28,014 nt of DNA from a virus (IMGVR_UViG_3300027508_000036:1-28014); one strand, 5' to 3'. Numbered from the stretch's first letter, positions 1 to 6,447 are shown. The notes: generated from the sequence alone by a model not told the origin. Numbers and translations are program-made.

Positions 1-50
1 GTTAATTCATCAACAGATACACCACTTATAATTGATATACAATGAATCAT
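1..50 (-). CDS. possible start of a minus-strand gene, cut by window edge
   Basis: An ATG on the minus strand at 50-48 opens a frame that stays open for 16 codons to the window edge. It follows the stop of the DnaJ-like small gene by about 47 bases and has the same orientation as the whole left arm, so it may be the next gene. No product can be guessed and no clear promoter is visible. Chance is a real alternative with so few codons. Confidence 0.28.
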   Translation of the reverse strand, partial: MIHCISIISGVSVDEL

Positions 51-96
51 GGTTAATATCTGTTTGTTTCTGATTATTCCAACTATTGTACTACCA

Positions 97-333
97 TTAT
101 GTACTTCGTTTATTTCCATAGCCAGATGACTTGCTATTCTTAGCAACATCTGAATTGCCATCTTTTGTTTTTTTGATTCCATGTTTTTCTTTTTTATCTT
201 GACTTAAACCTGTACCATTACAATCGGGACATTGAAAAAAGATTTCTGCATCTTCATCAAAATCTATCCATCCACCTTCACCGCTACATCTTTTGCAATA
301 GAATATAGGATTAGTTCTCATGTGCTGGTTCAT
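97..333 (-). CDS. small protein with DnaJ-type zinc finger
   Basis: The 78-aa product carries two CxxCxGxG motifs, CKRCSGEG at residues 13-20 and CPDCNGTG at 35-42, separated by an acidic linker. This pair is the signature of half of the DnaJ cysteine-rich domain and can bind one zinc ion. There is no J-domain, so it is not a DnaJ co-chaperone; stand-alone versions are common as tiny phage and plasmid proteins of unknown function. The C-terminal half is Lys/Ser/Asn-rich and probably disordered. The start at 333 overlaps the upstream gene by 23 bases; a second ATG at 321 would shorten both protein and overlap. Function beyond zinc binding is unknown. Confidence 0.7.
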   Translation of the reverse strand: MNQHMRTNPIFYCKRCSGEGGWIDFDEDAEIFFQCPDCNGTGLSQDKKEKHGIKKTKDGNSDVAKNSKSSGYGNKRST

Positions 334-520
334 TTAGATTGTTAGTTACTTCGCCTAAAAATTTTTTCTCTCTTACTGGATTATCTCTCCAGTTGCTGAA
401 CAGGTCATACAACTGCTCGTATCTATCCTGCGAATACCATGCGTTATGGTATAACTCAGCTATGAATATCTGTCTTTCGTATGGCGTAAGGTCTGTGAAT
501 GTTGATAACGTATTTTCCAT
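311..520 (-). CDS. small hypothetical protein, 69 aa
   Basis: The 69-aa product is acidic and aromatic-rich, with a likely helical segment around residues 11-45 (TPYERQIFIAELYHNAWY). I do not recognise a family. It overlaps the downstream zinc-finger gene by 23 bases and follows the 42-aa membrane microprotein by 10 bases, which supports it as part of a compact minus-strand operon. A plus-strand frame over the same bases is less likely because all neighbours read minus. Confidence 0.6.
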   Translation of the reverse strand: MENTLSTFTDLTPYERQIFIAELYHNAWYSQDRYEQLYDLFSNWRDNPVREKKFLGEVTNNLNEPAHEN

Positions 521-530
521 GTTAAAAATT

Positions 531-659
531 TTAAAGATTAGGTAAATTATTTTTTGACATTTGGTATATTGTTATACCAATAGAAAGGATGAAAGCAATT
601 CCGATTCCATAGAAGGAATAGTTTAGTACTTCGTTTAGTTGGATGATTAAATTTTCCAT
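531..659 (-). CDS. membrane microprotein, 42 aa
   Basis: An ATG at 659-657 opens a 42-codon minus-strand frame ending in TAA at 533-531. The product begins MENLIIQLNEV and has one hydrophobic stretch (about residues 15-32, FYGIGIAFILSIGITIY) flanked by polar residues, ending in a short basic/polar tail, as expected for a single-pass membrane peptide. It fills an otherwise empty gap between two minus-strand genes. The ATG is preceded by an A-rich leader (AAAAATCAAAAAAAATCAAC) like those before other genes of this arm. No known family is recognised; expression is inferred from the context and leader. Confidence 0.55.
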   Translation of the reverse strand: MENLIIQLNEVLNYSFYGIGIAFILSIGITIYQMSKNNLPNL

Positions 660-681
660 GTTGATTTTTTTTGATTTTTAA

Positions 682-876
682 TTATAGGTTTGATTGTTTC
701 TTAACTTGTTCTGTATGCCAATCCAATTCTTTTATTTTAGATTCCATCTTATCCCTGACAAACCTACCTAACTCCTCGTAGGACTTCATGCCTAAAATAA
801 TCTGTGCATCTAATGTTATTGTCCTTTTACTTTCTTCATTAAATTGGATTACCTGTTTTGCATAATACTTTTCCAT
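682..876 (-). CDS. small hypothetical protein, 64 aa
   Basis: The 64-aa product begins MEKYYAKQVIQFNEES and is charged, with a probable C-terminal helix (SYEELGRFVRDKMESKIKEL). The central TLDAQIILGMKSYEELGRFV could suit a small dimeric DNA-binding or antitoxin-like fold, but no motif is decisive. It lies 11 bases after the 98-aa gene and is read in the same direction, consistent with one operon. Function unknown. Confidence 0.6.
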   Translation of the reverse strand: MEKYYAKQVIQFNEESKRTITLDAQIILGMKSYEELGRFVRDKMESKIKELDWHTEQVKKQSNL

Positions 877-887
877 GGTTAAATAGT

Positions 888-1184
888 TTATTCTTTACCT
901 GAATTTAATGCTCTGTTTATGATGTCATCAATATCGTTCTCATTTTCAATGTTACCCATGTTGATTATCTGTAGTATTTCCTTTGCTCTGCTATTGATGA
1001 TATTGATTGCTATCTCAATCTCATCATCATCAAGCAACTTCTCAACTTTAGCCATTGTAATAAGGGATGATATAATCCCATCCATAAACTTGTTGTATTC
1101 AGGATTATTCTGTATTGCTACATCAACAACAACCTTTGCCATCGTTGATATAAATAACTCCTGACCTTGCATAGACATTGACAT
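888..1184 (-). CDS. hypothetical helical protein, 98 aa
   Basis: The product (starting MSMSMQGQELFISTMAK) is predicted mostly helical and acidic, with an Ile/Asn/Glu-rich C-terminal half. A longer frame upstream would need a TTG start at 1226 inside the terminator hairpin, so I prefer the ATG at 1184; two further in-frame ATGs at 1178 and 1172 are possible. It lies just beyond the terminator of the amidotransferase gene, so it may need its own promoter or read-through. No family recognised. Confidence 0.6.
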   Translation of the reverse strand: MSMSMQGQELFISTMAKVVVDVAIQNNPEYNKFMDGIISSLITMAKVEKLLDDDEIEIAINIINSRAKEILQIINMGNIENENDIDDIINRALNSGKE

Positions 1185-1204
1185 ATTGGTATAATTTTTT
1201 AATT

Positions 1205-1237
1205 TTAAAAATTGGGGACAGGACAAACCTTGTCCCC
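1205..1237 (-). terminator. rho-independent terminator after the amidotransferase gene
   Basis: On the minus strand a perfect 7-bp stem (GGGGACA at 1214-1220 with TGTCCCC at 1231-1237, 10-base loop) is followed at once by a T/A-rich tract (AATTTTTAAAATT). It begins 20 bases past the amidotransferase stop codon. Confidence 0.75.
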
Positions 1238-1256
1238 GTATTCCTAACCACCATGA

Positions 1257-2243
1257 TTACAAAACTTTCAAATTAGGTTTTGGGTCTTCATAACTCTTGA
1301 TGCACAGGTCACATAAACGCCAATCCTCATGTGTATGTGATGCTACATTTACGTTACAATCATCGCAATAATTTATGTCACCATAATGCTTACCTGTGAT
1401 TGTCTTGGAATAGTTATCCTCATTCTTCACTCCTGTCAATCCGTATTCACCTTCACATTGTTTGCACAATCCCCAATCGTAACTATATTCATGCTTTCTT
1501 ACCCAATCATGACAATCCTGACAATACTCCCAATCATTTGTAGGATTGTTTTTAATCTCACAACAATCTGAATCAACATGAAAATCTAATTTATTCTGAA
1601 CTGGATAGGATGAAAATGTATCCTTATACTTACCTAATTTATTCTTAGATATTGACTTCTTGTCAACTTTCAATCCGCCATAATCCAACCATTCAGTTTT
1701 TCTAAAGTTAGTGTTACTGAACAGGACTCCTGTTTCACCATCAATAACACATGAATGTTCATTGACTACATAAACTTTGTTATCAACAGATAAGAATGCA
1801 AACTTACTACCTGTGATATCACGACTAATCATGTCCATGATACCACTATTCTTGTAAAAATCTTTTGGCAATTTCTTGATGACTTGCTCAATATACTGAA
1901 CTGTATCTGACTTCTGTATCGTTGAAGGAAATTGTCTTAGGATTCCGTTATGCACCATTGATAAACTCTGATTGATTAAGAAGGGATGTGTATTGTTATT
2001 GTTGATAGCACTTCCTGTAGCAATCCTGCCATGACCAATGAAATGTGATTGCGGATATTTTGCTTCAGCATCACAAAACTTCTTCCACATTGATTCAGGA
2101 CTGGGATTGGATGACTTGACAATAACTAATTTTGTTCCTGTAGTGTATACAAATCCAAATCCTTGCGGATTGTTTTCAATGATGTTAAGAAAATGCTCCT
2201 TGTTTAATCTTTGCTTAGGCTTTTTTACGAAGAATGTACACAT
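1257..2243 (-). CDS. class II glutamine amidotransferase with C-terminal zinc ribbons
   Basis: The 328-aa product is an Ntn-type class II glutamine amidotransferase: it should hydrolyse glutamine and hand ammonia to a partner enzyme. Visible hallmarks are the nucleophile Cys2 right after Met1, GHGRIATG at 70-77, THPF at 85-88, VHNG at 97-100 and SDT at 112-114, which match the glutamine-binding and oxyanion positions of the family. The synthetase domain usually fused to such domains (as in GlmS, PurF, AsnB) is absent. Instead the C-terminal third has four CxxC pairs arranged as two similar units (CQDC...DWGLCKQC and CDDC...DWRLCDLC), probably zinc-binding. The nearby amidoligase gene is the obvious candidate ammonia acceptor. 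It has its own promoter and terminator. Fold call is firm; substrate is unknown. Confidence 0.85.
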   Translation of the reverse strand: MCTFFVKKPKQRLNKEHFLNIIENNPQGFGFVYTTGTKLVIVKSSNPSPESMWKKFCDAEAKYPQSHFIGHGRIATGSAINNNNTHPFLINQSLSMVHNGILRQFPSTIQKSDTVQYIEQVIKKLPKDFYKNSGIMDMISRDITGSKFAFLSVDNKVYVVNEHSCVIDGETGVLFSNTNFRKTEWLDYGGLKVDKKSISKNKLGKYKDTFSSYPVQNKLDFHVDSDCCEIKNNPTNDWEYCQDCHDWVRKHEYSYDWGLCKQCEGEYGLTGVKNEDNYSKTITGKHYGDINYCDDCNVNVASHTHEDWRLCDLCIKSYEDPKPNLKVL

Positions 2244-2268
2244 GGTTTGTAATTTTTTGGTTAGAATA

Positions 2269-2299
2269 TAAAGTTAGGAAATAAATTTTGTTTGACAAA
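2269..2299 (-). promoter_or_regulatory. Bacteroidota-type promoter for the amidotransferase
   Basis: On the minus strand TTTG (2299-2296) is followed after 19 bases by TAACTTTA (2276-2269), one mismatch from TAnnTTTG. The predicted start lies about 20 bases before the ATG at 2243. Confidence 0.55.
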
Positions 2300-2337
2300 A
2301 AAATAGTGGGGAATGTTGGATGAATCCTCACCCCACT
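2297..2337 (-). terminator. rho-independent terminator after the amidoligase gene
   Basis: On the minus strand AGTGGGG pairs with CCCCACT (2331-2337 and 2305-2311), with a smaller inner GGAT/ATCC stem, followed by a seven-T tract (2303-2297). It starts 12 bases after the amidoligase stop codon. The T tract overlaps the -33 element of the next promoter. Confidence 0.8.
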
Positions 2338-2348
2338 ACCATCAATCA

Positions 2349-4289
2349 TCATCTTTGTATATTGTAGGTTTGTAAGAATTGTGGTGATTCAATAATCCAT
2401 TGAATTCCTTGACCTTCCATTCCGAATGCACCGAATGTATTGGTATCTGTAACTTCAACTGATAAGAAAAGCATAACACCATTATACATGTAGATGTAAC
2501 CTGATAAGCGATTCCGTATTCTTCTTTTTCTAATTAGGTAATTCAGTATACAGAATGCCATGAATGAAATTTTAATTGCACCATCCGTTACACCTGTTCG
2601 TGATGCTCTAACAAAACCATTTCTGAATGCATGTACCAATTCGGATGGCGTAGCACCTGCGAATGTCTGACTAAATTCATCATCCCTTGAATATCCAAAC
2701 TCATCTAAAGTTTTAGCAAGAATCTGAAAATCTGAAAGAGCTGGTGATGTTTGATTGCACAGATTATCTGCTCTGCCAATCATCAAACGTAAATCATTTG
2801 TATTGGCAGGAGTCCATCCTTCAACCTGTGAAGATGCCATTCTCAGTTCATGTGAATGCAGGAATGAATAAACACTAACTTCCTCTGTATTGCTTTGTTG
2901 CTCTTGTTGATTGTCACATTCAGCAACTTCTGTGATTGTTTCAATAACCTGTGGTGCAGGTACAGGAATGTGGAATACCACATCCTGCATCAACTTGTTT
3001 ACTTTTTTCTTACATGCAAGGGATATTTTGCCACATCCGTATTGCTCTGAATACTTTGCAAACAATCTCAACTTCTCTGTGAACTTAGCAACATCACCAT
3101 TCAGCACCACATTCAGTAAAAAGTTATGGATGTTTGTTGTAGGATTGGCTAACTCAAGCAATACCTTCATAGCTGTTTTCCCATACAGATTACCCATTAC
3201 CATTCGCATCAACTCAATTCTATTCTGTAGTACTTTAACATTCTTGATTGCAGGGAACAATCTAATCTCAAGCACATTCATATTTTTCAGGTAACATGCC
3301 TGATATTTATCCCTTCTTCTAAGGTAGGTAGAGAAATTTCTAACAGGACAATAGCTATTGCCTATTCTTTTTTCATAGATTGAATACAGGATAGGTAAGC
3401 TACCTTTAATTCCTTTAAGGATATCTCTTGACTCAATACCATTCATGGATATATTGAAATGTCCACCACATCTGTCACTTGTCCCTGCATTGAGAAAATC
3501 TGTAACAGGAGCAATACATTCATCAATAACCTGCTGATTGTATAGTGGTAAGATAGGACTGATTAGTTCAAATCCGTATTCACCTAAACTTCCATCTTCC
3601 TCTTTTTTGAATCCTGTTTCATGTGCCAACTTCATAGCAATACCTTCCTCTCTGAATTCGCTGGATGACTTCTCTGCTTCAAATCCAAAGTTGACTGCTT
3701 CAGGACTTTTGTCCATGAATTTAGTGAACTGCTTTTCAATCTCAGGATGCCAATGAGAATGATGATATCTCAGGATTGCTCTGTCACCATAGATTTCAGT
3801 CATACAATCTTTTTTAACCAACTTTCCTCTTTCAATAAAGGACTCCGTTAATCCTTCAGGGATGATTGAATCATCTACAATCACAAATTTTTTGTTTCCT
3901 TCTTCCAAGAATTTCAGGTTAGTTCTTTCAACAAGAAAATCAAAGAATCCTGATGTCACCTTAACATCTTTATCAATCAATCTCAGGTATTGACAATTAC
4001 TCCATGAAGAATTATCAACACAGAATGAACGTAACTCATGCCCATACACATTGGTATTCATTCCTGACATACGAACAAGGGATTTGTAGTTTTCCCTTAC
4101 TGATTGCTCTGACCATCCACCACTAATTGTGGATAGGGCTAACCTGCAATTTTCATCCTCTGAATTGTAGGTATCATTTCTCAATGATAACATGTGATTG
4201 AATGCTGACTCATTCATTGGCAACAGAATCTTTTTTCTGTCTGTTCCTGTGCAGTTGATAACTGCAAACTTTCTGACTAACTTTTTCAT
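2349..4289 (-). CDS. amidoligase-family protein (COOH-NH2 ligase fold)
   Basis: The 646-aa product contains an Amidoligase_2-type domain at about residues 200-370. Its motifs are FGFEAE at 201-206, EDGSLGEYGFELISP at 231-245, CGGHFNISM at 274-282 and VLEIRLF at 339-345; these fit the E.E, DgS..gvElvSP, cG.H.n and EfRlf motifs of the glutamine-synthetase/gamma-glutamyl-cysteine-ligase-like superfamily, which joins a carboxylate to an amine using ATP. About 200 N-terminal and 275 C-terminal residues are unrecognised; the latter includes a helical region and possible membrane-proximal hydrophobic stretches near residues 575-625. The glutamine amidotransferase gene follows. Likely role is forming an amide on a peptide, protein or wall component; the substrate cannot be read from sequence. 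Confidence 0.8.
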   Translation of the reverse strand: MKKLVRKFAVINCTGTDRKKILLPMNESAFNHMLSLRNDTYNSEDENCRLALSTISGGWSEQSVRENYKSLVRMSGMNTNVYGHELRSFCVDNSSWSNCQYLRLIDKDVKVTSGFFDFLVERTNLKFLEEGNKKFVIVDDSIIPEGLTESFIERGKLVKKDCMTEIYGDRAILRYHHSHWHPEIEKQFTKFMDKSPEAVNFGFEAEKSSSEFREEGIAMKLAHETGFKKEEDGSLGEYGFELISPILPLYNQQVIDECIAPVTDFLNAGTSDRCGGHFNISMNGIESRDILKGIKGSLPILYSIYEKRIGNSYCPVRNFSTYLRRRDKYQACYLKNMNVLEIRLFPAIKNVKVLQNRIELMRMVMGNLYGKTAMKVLLELANPTTNIHNFLLNVVLNGDVAKFTEKLRLFAKYSEQYGCGKISLACKKKVNKLMQDVVFHIPVPAPQVIETITEVAECDNQQEQQSNTEEVSVYSFLHSHELRMASSQVEGWTPANTNDLRLMIGRADNLCNQTSPALSDFQILAKTLDEFGYSRDDEFSQTFAGATPSELVHAFRNGFVRASRTGVTDGAIKISFMAFCILNYLIRKRRIRNRLSGYIYMYNGVMLFLSVEVTDTNTFGAFGMEGQGIQWIIESPQFLQTYNIQR

Positions 4290-4317
4290 GATGATTGAAA
4301 TTTGATGATTGATTAAT

Positions 4318-4380
4318 TGTTTACAAACAAACGAAATACTTTTGGGATTGTTGTTTTTTATGTTGTTAAAACTTTGTTAA
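4318..4380 (-). promoter_or_regulatory. duplicated operator-like boxes before the amidoligase gene
   Basis: This segment holds box B (4318-4339, pattern TGTTTACAnACAAACnAAAT on the plus strand) and box A (4363-4380, TTGTTAAAACTTTGTTAA). Both recur upstream of the winged-helix gene: box B with 19 of 22 identities, box A exactly but inverted. No clean TAnnTTTG box is seen, so the amidoligase may be read from the upstream promoter with this as a control or secondary start site. Confidence 0.5.
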
Positions 4381-4571
4381 TGCTTTTTTGACTTCAATTC
4401 TCTGTATGTATCTGCATAGGCATAGCATCCCATAACAGATATTGCAAACAGGATAGACATACAGGTAAGATTGACTCCTGTAGGATTAGTGAACATGATG
4501 AACATGTACGGGATTGCTAAGGACATAAACCCGTAAAAAATAGATGCGAATAAACAGATTGACTTTTTCAT
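4377..4571 (-). CDS. small membrane protein, two helices
   Basis: The 64-aa product has two strongly hydrophobic stretches (about residues 4-27 and 32-53) separated by a short polar NPTG turn, and a basic C-terminal tail (RELKSKKH). This predicts a hairpin inner-membrane protein with both ends cytoplasmic. The ATG is preceded by the shared A/T-rich leader (AATCAATCATC just before ATG). It sits between the 74-aa gene and the amidoligase gene in the same direction. No family recognised; a holin is not excluded but position and small size alone do not argue for it. Confidence 0.65.
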   Translation of the reverse strand: MKKSICLFASIFYGFMSLAIPYMFIMFTNPTGVNLTCMSILFAISVMGCYAYADTYRELKSKKH

Positions 4572-4594
4572 GATGATTGATTTTTGATGATTGG

Positions 4595-4819
4595 TTATAA
4601 ATAGTAAGTAAAATTTTCTGCTTTGATTGTTACGTTATTTTCGTATGGCTTAAGATGCTCTCTCATTTCTCTTTTATCGTAATATGTGACTGCATCCAAC
4701 AACTTGTCACCATTGTACAATTCTGCTTCATAGTATCTGCAATCATCATCATATTCTGTGATGATTCTCACTAAGGTGACTGACTCAAACTTCTCAAACA
4801 AACTCTTAAACTTATTCAT
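4595..4819 (-). CDS. small hypothetical protein, 74 aa
   Basis: The 74-aa product begins MNKFKSLFEKFESVTLVRI and appears alpha/beta with several short strands (RYYEAELYNGDKLLDAVTYY). It is acidic and rich in Tyr. No known family is evident. It lies 39 bases after the winged-helix gene and 23 bases before the membrane-protein gene, so it is most simply cotranscribed from the promoter at about 5230. Confidence 0.6.
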   Translation of the reverse strand: MNKFKSLFEKFESVTLVRIITEYDDDCRYYEAELYNGDKLLDAVTYYDKREMREHLKPYENNVTIKAENFTYYL

Positions 4820-4858
4820 AAAAAATATGCGTTGAATAGTCGCATCCCTATTTTTAAA

Positions 4859-5188
4859 TTATTCAATTATTGATGCTTCCAATTCACCTTCGTTATTCTC
4901 TACCCAATGTTCCACTAATCCCTGTGCTTCATTGTCAAGGTAGATGATTGGTTCCCATGATGGGTCATTTGCTCTGTATCCTACATGGTCTGTCCTGTCC
5001 TCTACCTGTACAAGTTTTTTCTTAACTAAGGATGAAATAACTCCTCTCACAACTTTTGTTTCAATACCTGTTTCCCTTGCAACATCTGTTGCACCAATGT
5101 CTGAGAATCCCCATTCTGCATACATACAATCTGCAATACATTGTAGGACTTGTTTCTCTAATTCGGTAAGATTTTTAATTGCTCTCAT
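4859..5188 (-). CDS. winged-helix DNA-binding regulator
   Basis: The 109-aa product has a helix-turn-helix at about residues 34-57 (TDVARETGIETKVVRGVISS) followed by a charged wing-like hairpin (KKLVQVEDRTDHVGYR), as in MarR-like winged helices; the N-terminal LTELEKQVLQCIADCM fits a first helix. The acidic C-terminus may carry a short dimerisation helix. It is first in the minus-strand block, next to the strong promoter and to boxes A and B, so autoregulation and control of the block are plausible inferences. Family-level call is moderate to good; its actual DNA target is unproven. Confidence 0.65.
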   Translation of the reverse strand: MRAIKNLTELEKQVLQCIADCMYAEWGFSDIGATDVARETGIETKVVRGVISSLVKKKLVQVEDRTDHVGYRANDPSWEPIIYLDNEAQGLVEHWVENNEGELEASIIE

Positions 5189-5226
5189 GGTGATTTTTTT
5201 TTGATGATTGATTAATGAATCGGTAG

Positions 5227-5258
5227 CAAATATAGTGTGTGTTTACATACAAACCAAA
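5227..5258 (-). promoter_or_regulatory. Bacteroidota-type promoter for the left arm
   Basis: On the minus strand TTTG (5258-5255), a 20-base spacer and a perfect TATATTTG (5234-5227) match the Bacteroidota consensus. It reads toward the winged-helix gene 39 bases away. Confidence 0.8.
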
Positions 5259-5290
5259 TAATTTTAAGGATGTTAACAAAGTTTTAACAA
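5240..5290 (-). promoter_or_regulatory. operator-like boxes A and B at the left-arm promoter
   Basis: Box B lies at 5240-5261, over the -33 element, and box A at 5273-5290 (TTAACAAAGTTTTAACAA), an imperfect palindrome with GTTAA/TTAAC ends. Both recur before the amidoligase gene. A protein bound at box B would cover the promoter. Confidence 0.5.
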
Positions 5291-5775
5291 ATCCATAGCT
5301 AAGTAATTGATTCCCAATAAAAGGATTTTTAACAGAATCTGAATGCAGTTTTGAAATAGGTTTCAGAAATATGTAAAGGAAAAAATACAGGTTAGGTTTT
5401 GTGCATACATGCATGTGCAGGATATTAATAATATAAGGCATGGGTAATCTTACACGTTTACAGGTAGGCATAGCTACATAAAACACATAACGCATTGATT
5501 TAGAATGGATTAGGCATGATAGTCATCCACAGATTGACCTACCCACTCAGCAAAACCATTTCCCACAGGGCATGGGCTGGGCTGGTAATATGCGGGAACC
5601 CTATGCTCATACCACTATTTTACATTTTAGTCCCCCACCCGGTAAATCCCCCTGCATATATATCCCCTGAGCTGTCAAGGAATCCTTGACTGTTGGTACA
5701 TTACATAATTCTAGTCCTTTATTTTACATTTTTAGGGTATTTACTGGAACGTAAAAAGGTCGTAAAGCTAAATAT
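5291..5775. other. divergent intergenic region without a convincing gene
   Basis: No frame here has a plausible start or context on either strand. Visible elements are a 10-bp palindrome ACATGCATGT (5407-5416), C-rich runs at 5632-5667 (C5, C3, C5 and C4; four G runs on the minus strand, so a quadruplex is possible), a hairpin at 5674-5690, and a direct repeat TATTTTACATTTT(T)AG at about 5616-5630 and 5719-5735. The region is probably regulatory and may include an origin. Confidence 0.5.
5674..5690. repeat. perfect 7-bp inverted repeat
   Basis: GTCAAGG-AAT-CCTTGAC forms a perfect 17-base palindrome with a three-base centre. It has no T tract, so it looks more like an operator or origin hairpin than a terminator. 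Confidence 0.55.
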
Positions 5776-5833
5776 GGCTATAAGGCTGTAAGGCTGTAAG
5801 AACTATAATAAACTGGACTACTATAATAGACTG
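5776..5833 (+). repeat. iteron-like direct repeats upstream of the RepL-like gene
   Basis: Three tandem octamers (GGCTATAA, GGCTGTAA, GGCTGTAA) at 5776-5799 are followed by an 18-base-period repeat CTATAATAAACTG (5803-5815) and CTATAATAGACTG (5821-5833). Such iterons next to a Rep-like gene can mark a replication origin; regulatory repeats are the alternative. Confidence 0.5.
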
Positions 5834-5893
5834 TAATATATATAAGAAGGAAACCTCATAACTCTATGATTATCAACAACCATAAAACATTAT

Positions 5894-5925
5894 TTTGTTT
5901 TTTAAAACTGAAAAGGATATATTTG
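5894..5925 (+). promoter_or_regulatory. Bacteroidota-type promoter for the RepL-like gene
   Basis: TTTG (5894-5897), a 20-base spacer and a perfect TATATTTG (5918-5925) lie 21 bases before the ATG at 5947. Confidence 0.8.
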
Positions 5926-5946
5926 TAGTCTAAACCAAAGATAGAT

Positions 5947-6405
5947 ATGAAATCAGTTCAAGCATTTCTAGAGAACCCATTTAAGGTGGAGGGTGTTACT
6001 ACAATTACCTACACTCCAAAGGTAGACGAAAAAATTGTAACAGACCCAGAGACGGGTGAGTTGTTTACAATAAGGAAGCTACCCAAGAGCCAGCAGCACC
6101 TGCATGATTCGAGGGTATATGTTAAGCTCTTTCAGGAGAGTCATGAAACCCTGCTCAAGCTTCCGCATGTTTCACTTAAGATATTAATATATGCGATGTG
6201 TAAGGTTAGACCACTTAGTGAGATTGTGTTCTTGCATGTGGATGACTGCATGGTGGCATGTGGTTTTAAGTCAGCTACATCGTACCGGGAAGGTATTCGT
6301 TTTTTGATTGAGCACAATGTTCTTGCAAGGAAGATGGGGTCTACGATGGAGTACTGGATAAATCCTAATATTTTCTTTAATGGAAATAGATTAAGACTAG
6401 CATAG
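5947..6405 (+). CDS. RepL-like winged-helix protein
   Basis: The 152-aa product has a winged-helix region at about residues 56-146 that ends in YWINPNIFFNG (136-146). This resembles the ending of RepL-type plasmid replication initiators, where the wing leads into a Y.iNP..f..G motif, and the helix pair DDCMVACGFKSATSYREGIR (99-118) fits a recognition helix. RepL-like genes also occur in Bacteroidota phages. The protein could start replication at the iteron-like repeats just upstream, or act as a transcription regulator of the same fold. The start at 5947 is the first ATG after a near-consensus promoter. Fold is fairly clear, the exact role is not. Confidence 0.65.
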   Translation: MKSVQAFLENPFKVEGVTTITYTPKVDEKIVTDPETGELFTIRKLPKSQQHLHDSRVYVKLFQESHETLLKLPHVSLKILIYAMCKVRPLSEIVFLHVDDCMVACGFKSATSYREGIRFLIEHNVLARKMGSTMEYWINPNIFFNGNRLRLA

Positions 6406-6407
6406 AC

Positions 6408-6439
6408 TTGTAACAAATTTTGGTGTATTTTTGTTACAA
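6408..6439 (+). promoter_or_regulatory. inverted repeat overlapping a TAnnTTTG promoter box
   Basis: TTGTAACAAA (6408-6417) and TTTGTTACAA (6430-6439) are exact inverse complements around a 12-base loop. The right arm overlaps the -10-like box TATTTTTG (6426-6433), which precedes the next ATG by 14 bases. This could be an operator, or a weak terminator since it begins two bases after the RepL-like stop. Confidence 0.6.
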
Positions 6440-6447
6440 ATAGAATT

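Noticed and set aside
1185-1226. TTG-started extension of the 98-aa gene
   Set aside because: It would start inside the terminator hairpin; ATG 1184 is available.
4377-4571. holin assignment for the two-helix membrane protein
   Set aside because: Two helices fit, but no endolysin neighbour and the left-arm location give no support.
5175-5495. 106-codon minus-strand frame in the divergent intergenic region
   Set aside because: It runs through the left-arm promoter and the winged-helix start, has no family resemblance and no own promoter.
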